Positions 12,029-21,321 of a stretch of DNA of 64,000 nucleotides are shown in pieces (positions within the stretch are counted from its first letter, which is position 1; each line of letters starts with the position of its first letter). Both the position numbers and the translations under genes were made by a program. Source of the DNA: Ichthyophis bannanicus. Lineage: Eukaryota; Chordata; Amphibia; Gymnophiona; Ichthyophiidae. The stretch spans positions 13,765,080 to 13,829,079 of the forward strand of contig CM066033.1 in assembly GCA_033557465.1 (NCBI GenBank), given 5' to 3'. The notes beneath the pieces are model-generated. The model was not told the DNA's origin. It saw nothing but the letters and a program-made list of their open reading frames with translations, and ran no database searches.

Positions 12029-12898
12029 TTGGCAAAGAACAAAATTTTAAAACAAAATAACCATAAAAATGAAACATAATATAAATGAATAAATAATAAG
12101 GAATTTTAAAAAAGGCTTAACCTTTTTCCTGGCACTACCACAAAAATGCTATTAATTTCTTAACGGTGTTCTTTTTCTTACTACATGTAATGACTGCAAG
12201 ACGTAAGTATATTGTCAATAGATTCAGAGTTTGTCTTTGTAGTTTTTTATCTATGTTCCTATACAGGAACGTTGCCAAGAAATTGTACGTTCAACTCATG
12301 CAAGAGAACATCCTACTAGAACGCAAAAATAACTGATAAATCAAGCAGATACTAGTGACTAATGCTACAGTATGCATGTCTGTCGCTTGTGGTAGTCCCT
12401 AAAGCAAGTTTTGCCCTTATCAGAGTGAAGCCGGACCTTGCAGACACTGCACATGACCATAGTGTTCTTCGAACACATGCGACAGCGTCCCTGCGTGCAG
12501 CTGATGCGTTCATGAAGTAACTCCTGTGCCTGCCGGATATCTTTTGGCAGATTGGCTACGGGATTTGATCTGATTGAATGTTCCTGAATGGCAGTGCCCT
12601 TCAAGAGACACAAGGTGATGTCACGTCTGAATGTCAGATGATCCATGTCACTTCCATGAAGGTGACAGTGTATTTTCCAAGCAGCCATGACAGATATGCT
12701 GAGGACGTCTGTGAATAGTGGCCACCACCATTTCTTTCCAGGCACAGATGGCCTGTAGCTTGCCAAGAGCCTGTCCATGAGATCCACTGCACCCATTCCT
12801 TCATTATAGCGCTTCATCACAAAGGGTTGAGACACAGCAACATCTGATGTACCCTTGATTTGGCGACGTGCGGTTTGAAGTGGATCATGTGTGAGATT

Positions 12899-12970
12899 GT
12901 TGCTGGCAATGCAGACAACAGAATTGTCATGCCACTTTGCTACATAGACTGATCCATCACATCGGTAATC
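12899..12970. repeat. 72-bp direct repeat, left copy
   Basis: Seventy-two bases beginning GTTGCTGGCAATGCAGAC and ending TCACATCGGTAATC are identical to 14138-14209. They are piggyBac coding sequence and flank the LTR-containing insertion. Normal retroviral integration duplicates only 4-6 bp. Confidence 0.9.
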
Positions 12971-13990
12971 TGTAGGGGTTAAGGACGGGGTTAAGGACTA
13001 ATTTGTGGCTTACTTAATTTGGCTTACTTTAATAATAATGTTGGAAGCTGTGATCCCACCCCGAAGAACTGATTAACTTCTAAATGGCACAGAATATAAG
13101 CATGTGAGCTATGACTGGAAATATATAGAATCCCTGCTGAAAAGCATGTAGGATTCTACACTCTGGGCAGGAATGTGCAGAGAGTAGGCCTCATGAAGCA
13201 GATGCCAGCCAGAACAAAGCTGATGATACAAGCTCTGAAGAACTGCTGCTATAATGAAGATAAGGAAAATGGCAGGGTGTGGAACAGAGTGTGGATGGAC
13301 AGAATCTAACTGACCTTGAACAGCACAGCACATATTTACATCATAATAAAGATGGGGTCCTGGGACAAGAAACTGCAAATACATGCAGAATTCTCTGGAA
13401 ACTTATATGATTGCACCCTTGCCTGCCTGAAAATACGAGTTCCAAGAAATGGAAAGGCATGCACAAGGGGATTGTGACCAACTGATAAGCTGACCTTAGG
13501 CAAACCTTGAAATACCAACGGTTGTTTATCCTTTGCTTGGTGATAAACATAGGTGGGGTCTCAATGGCCGAAGTTTCTCTGACTTAGCAGGTTTTTGCTG
13601 GTTTTTTGCAAGTTTGGCCAATGACGTCAGTAATTCAAGCAAATTCACTGGAACTTTGGGACAGAAGTTTGTGACAGAGAACAGGTATATAAGAGAGACA
13701 TTTGCAGAGCTCAGGGCGGGTGACTCTCTCCCCAGGGGGAGGGTTACCCGTCCTCAGATCCCTCAGACAGACACTTATGTATCTGTGCTTGCAGTTTTTG
13801 CTTGTATGACATGTGACTGTGATCTGAGTTTTCATCTTTTTCAGACTGACATTTGCTAGACTGCATTTATGATTATTTTGCTATGTCAAATAAAGAGTTT
13901 TGTAGCCAAGCAATTGTTGTCTGGAATTATTAATTGGCAATTGGTAATTAGTAATATTTAAGGAACCTTTGTGGATTACCAGGGCCCACA
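12971..13990 (+). mobile_element. Endogenous retrovirus LTR (about 1.02 kb)
   Basis: The segment starts TGTAGGGG and ends GCCCACA, the TG...CA form of retroviral LTRs. It holds a TATA box (TATATAAG, 13686-13693) and a polyadenylation signal (AATAAA, 13889-13894), in the right order for U3-R-U5 on the plus strand. An open frame inside (13533-13859) spans the R region and looks like chance. The insert is 100% absent between the two 72-bp repeats in the piggyBac frame, so it is younger than the piggyBac copy. No gag or pol follows, only the leader. Confidence 0.8.
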
Positions 13991-13992
13991 AT

Positions 13993-14010
13993 TTGTGCCG
14001 AAACCTGGGA
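13993..14010 (+). other. Primer-binding site, tRNA-Phe-like
   Basis: Two bases after the LTR comes TTGTGCCGAAACCTGGGA. It is close to the complement of the 3' end of eukaryotic tRNA-Phe (TGGTGCCGAAACCCGGGA), with two mismatches. It marks the first bases of the retroviral leader and confirms the LTR orientation. Confidence 0.65.
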
Positions 14011-14137
14011 ACCTTCTCAAGACGGTAGCCATAGCAATGACATCACTGCAACTGCGCATACAGAATGCCTCATCTAGAACGCCCGTGCTTTGATAGGCGG
14101 CTCCAGACTCTCATACTGCGCTTGCGTATGGGAACAC
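14011..14137 (+). mobile_element. Retroviral leader remnant
   Basis: The 127 bases between the primer-binding site and the right 72-bp repeat belong neither to piggyBac nor to the LTR. By position they are the start of the untranslated leader. No coding sequence is present, so this is not a simple solo LTR formed by LTR-LTR recombination, which would lack the primer-binding site. Confidence 0.55.
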
Positions 14138-14209
14138 GTTGCTGGCAATGCAGACAACAGAATTGTCATGCCACTTTGCTACATAGACTGATCCATCACA
14201 TCGGTAATC
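14138..14209. repeat. 72-bp direct repeat, right copy
   Basis: Identical over all 72 bases to 12899-12970. After it the piggyBac transposase frame continues toward its N-terminus. Confidence 0.9.
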
Positions 14210-15908
14210 ATAGTCTCCTCATTGGCCACTCTTCTTCATGTCCTTTGTACTTCGAAGTTCTTTGTGTGCTCCACCAGTTCTCAGTTCCTGAATGATTCCT
14301 GTAGCTGCAACATTTCTCTCTGCGAGTGACTTGATCAGTGCGTAACTTGTAAAGAAATTATCGAAGAACAGGTGATGACGAATTACATCTGAATGCTTTT
14401 CAATAACATCAACCATATGGTTTATGACCCTGGAGCCCAGAGGTTCCATTGAATGCATCGTCCGGTGTACAGCTTGTTGTAAGGGTAGCCGTCGATACCA
14501 CACATACACCACCACTTAAAACCAAATCTAATTGGTTTTTCTCTTATAAACATTTTCATGCTGTGGCGGCCAAAGTACAGAATCACAGACTCGTCAATAC
14601 TCAATTCATGGTGGAAAAACCCAAACTGCACCAAATTCACGTTGATGGCAGTAATAAGTGGAGCAACCTTAGCCGTCTTGTCGCCTGCTTTGAGTTTAGC
14701 ATTGTCAGCCAAGTGAAAGTATTTTTTGATGGTCTGATACCTCATGCTGATACCTCATGGCCTCACGGACAATAGGCATGCCTAGATCTTGCTGACTGCT
14801 GCAGTAGTCTGACTCCTGTGGCAGGGCATGATAGCCAGACAACAGCAGGATTCCCAGGAAAGCGACAAATTTCATCCACTGTGACTTGAAAACTGACTGT
14901 CATTCTTATCTCGGTTAGCATAAAGGTTGCTTTGCGTTACAATTTCTGTCAGCATTTTGTCATCGAATATAAGGCTCCATATGGAAAACGGAGAGGGGGG
15001 AAAGGAGAAAGCGACACCAGAACAGGAAAACTGTCAGGTAAATGACTTGGCACCAGCGATGAAATTACCTTAGTGAACTTTGTTGACTTTTTCCACTGAA
15101 TTGCCTGTTTCTGCTTCAGATTCTAACACTTTTTTGCTGGAGGGCGGCTTTCATCTTCACTACTAACACTCTCATCTTCGTCTGTCTCCTCTGCTATCAC
15201 GTCCAGTTCACCAAAGGGGTCATCATTGTTCAAATTGTCAGGAACATCTTCGACATCACTGTCAGCTGCAGAATCACCTGCAAACGGCGGCAACACAATG
15301 ATGTTTGTCGGACGAGTTAAACGTTCCACAGTTGACATAGCATCTTGGACTGTAACTGCCCGATGACTTTTGCAACGTCTGGTGCCATAGAAGCTTCTTG
15401 TATCCATTGTTTATCAAAACTGAAAGAATTATCTGAAAACAATGCACATTGGCAATTATTAGTTGACTTTTGGATAATCCTGGCAGTGTTCCTATAAAGG
15501 AACATGATACATATACATAAAATTTACCCCATCACATATCAAATAAAATGTGAGTGCACCTGTGCAACACGACCAGGCTTGCCTCGTACACAATGATCAG
15601 CGTCAAAATGTAAAACAACCAAGTATCTCAAAATTATAACTGCTAAATTTGAATTACCCTCAAATTGTAAAAAATGTTGAAAATTTAAGTGAAATTAAAA
15701 CTGTTGTGCAACTGAGACCATTTAATGTTTGCACCGCTGTTAATATGACATCACCACTTGTTCACATTCTGCAAAGAATATTTGTGTTCGAAAATCTCGT
15801 ACATACAAATTAAGTAAAATTTGTCATGTTCCCATACAGGAACATTGCCGGGAAAGAGGTTAAGTTTAAAAATAATGGACACTGACATTTAATAAGTAGT
15901 TTTAAAAA

Positions 15909-18470
15909 AAGGGAGGGAAGAGGAGGGGTGGGGAGGGGAGGGGGTAGAGGGGAAAAGGAAAGGAAAGGAAGGAGGGGCGGAGAGGGAAGAGGAGGGGTGG
16001 GGAGGGGGGTAGAGGGGGAACAGGAAAGGAAGGAGGGGCAGAGAGGGAAGAGGAGAGGTGGGGGAAGGAAGGGGGGTAGAGGGGGAAACAGGAAAGGAAA
16101 GCGGGTCGGAGAGGGAAGAGGAGGGGTGGGGAGGTGAGGGGGTAGAGGGGGAACAGGAAAGGAAGGAGGGGCGGCGAGGGAAGAGGAGGGGAGGGGAGGG
16201 GTAGAGGGGGAACAGGAAAGGAAGGAGGGGCGGAGAGGGAAGAGGAGGGGTGGGGAGGGGAGGAGTAGAGGGGGAACAGGAAAGGAAAGCGGGGGCAGAG
16301 AGGGAAGAGGAGGGGTGGGGAGGGGAGGGGGTAGAGGGGAAACAGGAAAGGAAAAGCGGGGCGGGCGGAGAGGGAAGAGGAGGGGTGGGGAGGGGAGGGG
16401 GGTAGAGGGGGAACAGGAAAGGAAAGCGGGGTGGAGAGGGAAGAGGAGGGGTGGGGAGGGGGAGGGGAGGGGAGGGGGTAGAGGGGGGAACAGGAAAGGA
16501 AGGCGGGATGGAGAGGGAAGAGGAGGGGTGGGGAGGGGAGGGGGGGGTAGAGGGGGAACAGGAAAGGAAGGAGGGGCAGAGAGGGAAGAGGAGAGGTGGG
16601 GGAGGGGAGGGGAGGAAGTAGAGGGGGAACAGGAAAGGAAAGCGGGGTAGAGAGGGAAGAGGAGGGGTGGGGTGGGGAGGGGGAGGGGGTAGAGGGGGAA
16701 CAGGAAAGGAAGGAGGGGCAGAGAGGGAAGAGGAGAGGTGGGGGTGGGGAGGTGAGGGGGTAGAGGGGGAACAGGAAAGGAAGGCAGGACGGAGAGGAGA
16801 GGGAAGAGGAGGGGTGGGGAGGGGAGGGGAGGGGGTAGGGAACAGAAAAGGAAGGAGGGGCGGAGAGGGAGAGGGAAGAGGGGGGGGGAGGGGAGGGGAG
16901 GGGTAGAGGGGGAACAGGAAAGGAAAGCGGGGCGGAGAGGGACGAGGAGGGGTGGGGAGGGGAAGGGGGTAGAGGGGGAACAGGAAAGGAAAGCGGGGTG
17001 GAGAGGGAAGAGGGGGGTGGGGAGGGGAGGGGCTAGAGGGGGAACAGGAAAGGAAGGAGGGGCAGAGAGGGAAGAGGAGAGGTGGGGGAGGGGAGGGGGG
17101 GTAGAGGGGGAACAGGAAAGGAAAGCGGGTGGAGCGGGAAGAGGGAAGAGGAGGGGTGGGAGGTGAGGGGGTAGAGGAGGAACAGGAAAGGAAGGCGGGA
17201 CGGAGAGGGAAGAGGAGGGGTGGGGAGGGGAGGGGGTAGAGGAGGAACAGGAAAGGAAGGCGGGACGGAGAGGGAAGAGGAGGGGTGGGGAGGGGAGGGG
17301 GTAGGGGTTAGAGGGGGAACAGGAAAGGAAGGAGGGGCGGAGAGGGAAGAGGAGGGGTGGGGGAAGGTGAGGGGGTAGTGGGGGAACAGGAAAGGAAGGC
17401 TGGACGGAGAGGGAAGAGGAGGGGTGGGGGGAGGGGAGTGGGTAGAGGGGGAACAGGAAAGGAAGGAGGGGCGGAGAGGGAAGAGGAGGGGTGGGGGAGG
17501 GGAGGGGAGGGGGTAGAGGGGGAACAGGAAAGGAAGGAGGGGGCGGAGAGGGAAGAGGAGGGGTGGGGGAGGGGCGGGGTGGGGGTAGTGGGGGAACAGG
17601 AAAGGAAGGAGGGGCGGAGAGGGAAGAGGAGTGGTGGGGGAGGGGAGGGGGTAGAGGGGGAACAGGAAAGGAAGGGGGGGCAGAGAGAGGGAAGAGGAGG
17701 GGTGGGGAGGGGAGGGGGTAGAGGGGGAACAGGAAAGGAAGCGGGGTGGAGAGGGAAGAGGAGGGGTGGGGAGGGTGAGGGGGTAGAGGGGGAACAGGAA
17801 AGGAAAGGAAGGAGGGGCAGAGAGGGAAGAGGAGAGGTGGGGAGGGGAGGGGGTAGAGGGGGAACAGGAAAGGAAAGCGGGACGGAGAGGGAAGAGGAGG
17901 GAGGGGTGGGGTGGGGAGAGGTAGAGGGGGAACAGGAAAGGAAGGAGGGGCAGAGAGGGAAGAGGAGGGGTGGGGAAGGGAGGGGGGTAGAGGGGGAACA
18001 GGAAAGGAAGGCGGGACGGAGAGGGAAGAGGAGGGGTGGGGAGGGGGGGGAGGGGGTAGAGGGGGAACAGGAAAGGAAGGAGGGGCGGAGAGGGAAGAGG
18101 AGGGGTGGGGGAGGGGAGGGGGTAGAGGGGGAACCGGAAAGGAAGGAGGGGCGGAGAGGGAAGAGGAGGGGTGGGGGAGGGGAGGGGGTAGAGGGGGAAC
18201 AGGAAAGGAAGGAGGGGCGGAGAGGGAAGAGGAGGGGTGGGGAGGGGAGGGGGTAGAGGGGGAACAGGAAAGGAAGGAGGGGCGGAGAGGGAAGAGGAGG
18301 GGTTGGGGAGGGGAGGGGGTAGAGGGAGAACAGGAAAGGAAGGAGGGGTGGAGAGGGAAGAGGAGGGGTGGGGAGGGGAGGGGGTAGAGGAGGAACAGGA
18401 AAGGAAGGAGGGGCGGAGAGGGAAGAGGAGGGGTGGGGAGGGGAGGGGGAACAGGAAAGGAAAGGAAGGG
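15909..18470 (+). repeat. Homopurine minisatellite, about 65-bp unit, about 39 copies
   Basis: The unit on the plus strand runs through GGTAGAGGGGGAACAGGAAA, GGAAGGAGGGGCGGAGAGGG and AAGAGGAGGGGTGGGGAGGG. Successive GGTAGAG words near the right end lie at 18121, 18187, 18252 and 18318, so the period is 65-66 bp. Units differ by point changes and by the number of GGGGAGGGG blocks. The plus strand is almost pure purine. Long open frames on both strands (up to about 900 codons, Pro/Ser/Leu-rich on the minus strand) are products of the repeat and should not be annotated as proteins. The tract has strong triplex and G-quadruplex potential. Confidence 0.95.
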
Positions 18471-18544
18471 GGCACTCCAGGTATTTGTAGCTGAACTGAT
18501 CAGGGGATCAAGAGCACACCAAGGCCATGGGGTTTTCAAAAATT

Positions 18545-18880
18545 AAAAGCAAGGCCTGTTCATAGAAACAGAGAAAATTCTTGGTCAAAATTAAGACAAG
18601 AGGGTGTCATAGTGCCCAGGTTAAAAATGTATTTTTGTTCAAGCTGTAAGAGAATCTTATCAATGTCGCCACCCCTCCAATGTGATTTCATAACCCTGAT
18701 CATAAAAAACTTAAAATCAGAAACATTATGTCGTGCCCCTATCCAATGGGCAGCAAGTATTCTTTCCTCAATCCTCCTTCTGAGGCAACTACGGTGCTCT
18801 ATTATCCTAGTACATACTTATATCTTTATGGAACCTATGCGTTTAGAAAATTTTCTGATTGACAACAGTATTGCTTAGTT
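18545..18880 (-). pseudogene. Penelope-like element, GIY-YIG endonuclease C-terminus
   Basis: The minus strand gives a frame with the C-terminal pattern of Penelope-like retroelement endonucleases: RIIEHRSCLRRR, then LAAHWIGARHNVSDFKFFMI, HWRGGDIDKILLQLEQKYIF, and NLGTMTPSCLNFDQEFSLFL before a stop. The RI-EH-RS, H...DF, RGGD.DK.LL..E and LN blocks match in order and spacing. One stop interrupts it near 18812, and the GIY-YIG core itself has degraded upstream. This is the 3' end of the coding region. The homopurine minisatellite lies just downstream, where the 3' untranslated region would be. Confidence 0.75.
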
Positions 18881-19189
18881 TTTTGATCTGGAGCTGGAAA
18901 TGTGGACCGATTAGTATTGACCACTGTTATTTTTTGAGGTGTATCCTCTGTTTTTATGATTTTTGTGTTTTAAAATTTTTAGCCTTTCTCTCCTTGATCT
19001 ATTTCTCATAAGCCTATTTTGTTTTCTAGTTCTGTAGTATATCTATAATCGTAGGTAATGGCTGTGAGAATTTTTTTATTTACTTTGAGTTGTTAAATTT
19101 GATTTAATGATAAAGCGGTATACTAAATCCTTCTAAATAAATAAATAGATAAAATCCTGATTTTAAAATAAACCCTATTCTACACACCG
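18881..19189. other. AT-rich DNA with LINE-like tail
   Basis: No gene. Near 19105-19150 'aaagcggtatactaaatcct' followed by AAATAAATAAATAG is an L2-type LINE tail on the plus strand. Confidence 0.4.
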
Positions 19190-19475
19190 AGGATGGCTAC
19201 ACACACTCACACACACATACACCAGTCCTGCACCGCACAGATACTGTACATAGATACACAGACACACATGTGTGTGCACACACACAAATCTCAACACCAC
19301 ACCGCACACGAACATACACCCTAGTCCTGCAGTACACACATGCAAATCCAGCCATGCAGCACGCACAAAAACCCACAACCGAACCACGTACCACAGGGAC
19401 ATCCCAATCCTGTACTACACACACACACAGACACAGACACCCCACCCCTGCACCACACACTGTCTCAAGATAGAC
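19190..19475 (+). repeat. CA-rich degenerate minisatellite
   Basis: Blocks of (CA)n alternate with a CCTGCACCRCACA-like word ('cagtcctgcaccgcacag', 'tagtcctgcagtacacac', 'aatcctgtactacacaca', 'acccctgcaccacacac'), giving an irregular period of about 60-110 bp. Open frames here on both strands (Thr/His/Pro- or Cys/Val-rich) are products of the repeat. Confidence 0.7.
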
Positions 19476-19744
19476 ACAAATATTTAGATAACACCAATCA
19501 CAAAGATGCCTCATACAGTCCCCGAGCCCCTGCCTCTCTAACATGATAGTTTATCTTGTCTCTTTGAACCCCATCCCCCTCTCCCCTCAGCAGACATCTA
19601 TGAGTTTGCAAATAGAGGAAGGGGAAATGTTCTTGAGGTTCTGTTCCCTGAGTCTGGGTATCAGCAGCAAGTGACCCTGAACTGACAAATGAATCCCTGC
19701 TTGTGGTATCACCGGGGGACTGTGGCCCCACCCCAAGCACTCTG

Positions 19745-19825
19745 ATGAATATTCATTAGGGACATCATGAAAACCAGGCTGGATTGTGCCGCACCAGGAC
19801 TGGAGTTGGCCACCCCTGGCCTAAG
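19745..19825. mobile_element. hAT MITE, one half
   Basis: The words 'gaatattcattagggacatc' and 'gactggagttggccacccct' match one arm of the palindromic MITEs at 5687-5863 and 24752-24935. The other arm is missing. Confidence 0.5.
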
Positions 19826-20024
19826 CTGTTTCAGCGTTAGCCTGCAAATATGCATGATGAGGAGCAAGGTAGTGTTGAATAGGTCAAAGAACATGTTCAT
19901 TGTAAAACCTTCAGTTCAATGTAAACCACCTTAATAAATAAATAGTGGGTTTGGCCTGAAACAGGGTGGATTGGCCAGGATGTGTCTGCATCAGGGGTAG
20001 GGCAATCTTATCTATTTACATTCT

Positions 20025-20300
20025 CTTATATACCGTGCTATTCTGCATCAGTGCTGATGATATTGAAGAAACTGAAATTACATTGAACAGGGCATTATAA
20101 CTTGGAGATAACTATTTTACAGGGAACATGGGCTATGGAGGGTTAAGTGGCTTGCCCAAGACCACAAGGAGCGCCTGTGGGACTAAAAACCCCAGTCCTT
20201 CCGGCCCAAGGTTGCTGTCCTCTAGTGGGATTTGAACCCCCAACCTTCCAGCCTGAAGTACCTTGCCCCAACTGCTAGGCCACTCCTCCACTCCAATGGA
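20025..20300 (-). mobile_element. tRNA-derived SINE with L2-type tail
   Basis: On the minus strand it starts near 'gagtggcctagcagttgggg' and contains 'gggttcaaatcccactagag' (B box), then 'cttgggcaagccacttaacc', a core also seen in MIR-like SINEs. It ends in the same 'gcgcggtatataagagaat'-type tail that L2 copies in this window carry. Full-length copies have a tRNA head, a body and a LINE-derived tail. Sister copies lie at 31276-31527 and 41024-41303. Confidence 0.75.
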
Positions 20301-20671
20301 TGGGACATTGTAGTGCCCGACTGCCACCTGCATGGATGGGGTGGCCACAGCATGTAATGCTGAGAGGGTACATAGTGCTATATACTGTAGTGTCTAGTCC
20401 TAGTGATGTGGGTGCATGTCTGGTCCTGATCACAAAACCAACTGCTGGGCGCACAAGATCGCTCTGTGCACATGCAATGTATGCTGACCAGCGCACAGAC
20501 TGCAATTGTTATGTGCATGGTTGGTAAAGCCAGTGGTGGGCAGCAGGTGCAGTGACTGTGCTTGCTGTGGGTAAATGTTAGATCTACGTGGGTGGGACGT
20601 GGGGTGTTCCAGGCCTACTCTTAGTTGTATTGGTAGGGCCATGGTGACGACCACCCCTCCCAGGTAGATAC

Positions 20672-21321
20672 TATAATGCCTCTATATCATTCCATGGTGA
20701 GACCGTACCTTGAATATTGTGTGCAATTCTAGTCGCCGTATCTTAAAAAGGATATAGCGTTATTAGAAAAGGTTCAAGAGAAGAGCCACCAAAATGGTAA
20801 AGGGGATGGAAGGATACTCCTATGAAGAAAGGCTAAAAAGGTTAGGGCTCTTTAACCTGGAAAAGAGACGGCTGAGGGGAGATATGATAGAAGTCTATAA
20901 ATTAATGAATGGAGTGGAATGGGTAAACGTAGATCAATTGTTTACGTTATCAGAATATAGAAAGACTAGGGGACATGCAATGAAGCTACAGGGTAAACTA
21001 TTTAAGACTAATAAAAGAAAATATTTTTTCACTCAACGTGTAATCAAACTCTGGAATTTTTTTCCGGAGGATGTACTAAAGGCTGTTAGTGTAGCTGGGT
21101 TTAAAAAAGGTTTGGACAAGTTCCCGGAGGAAAGGTCCATAAACCATTATTAAGAAGGGACCCAAGATATCAATGCTTGACCCAGTACAAGCATTGTGGA
21201 GCCTGTGTCTTTTTGGGAAACTGCTAGGTACGTGTGACCTAGATTGGCCACTGTTGGAAACAGGATAGTGGGCTTGATGGACCTTGGTCTGATCCAGTAT
21301 GGCATATCTTATGTTCTTATG
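20672..21321 (+). mobile_element. CR1 LINE 3' end, 5'-truncated
   Basis: A plus-strand frame (20794-21153) gives the C-terminal end of CR1 ORF2 ([20 protein letters not shown], then [13 protein letters not shown] and [13 protein letters not shown]), ending SINHY plus stop. The 3' UTR continues through 'tggaccttggtctgatccag' and ends in a repeat of TTATGTTC, the CR1 type of 3' end. RT and endonuclease are missing. Compare the nearly complete copy at 47409-50450. Confidence 0.9.

Larger units (their letters stand above)
12365..15407 (-). pseudogene. piggyBac transposase, disrupted
   Basis: A cut-and-paste transposase of the piggyBac (DDD) family. From the N-terminus: an acidic segment at 15123-15407 (DSDVEDVPDN and DEDESVSSEDE), a middle part at 14219-14745 and a C-terminal part at 12365-12835. 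All three catalytic Asp contexts are visible: SIDES near 14595, FFDNFFTS near 14362 and GAVDLMDR near 12784. The end has the family's Cys-rich zinc-binding domain (CRMCSKNTMVMCSVC). Frameshifts separate the middle pieces, part of the region between 14745 and 15123 no longer reads, and an LTR insertion splits the gene at 12971-14137. It cannot make a working protein from this copy. Confidence 0.9.
12117..15863 (-). mobile_element. Complete piggyBac element with TTAA target duplications
   Basis: The element spans 12121-15859, flanked by TTAA at 12117-12120 and 15860-15863. Its ends read inward CCTTTTTCCTGGCA (left) and CCTCTTTCCCGGCA (right), a 14-bp inverted repeat with two mismatches. TTAA target sites and C-rich short termini are diagnostic of piggyBac. 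Inside the ends, a palindromic word GTTCCTATACAGGAAC recurs near 12255, 15488 (one variant) and 15828, which may be transposase-binding sites. The element carries a decayed minus-strand transposase and a later LTR insertion. Without that insertion and its duplication it would be about 2.5 kb. Confidence 0.93.

Noticed and set aside
15810..18539. 909-codon Pro/Ser/Leu-rich frame on the minus strand, plus 480-, 299- and 158-codon frames
   Set aside because: All lie on the homopurine minisatellite. The unit lacks stop codons in these frames, so the length is an automatic product of the repeat.
19175..19546. Cys/Val-rich and Thr/His-rich frames on both strands
   Set aside because: They are translations of a CA-rich minisatellite, seen in several frames at once.
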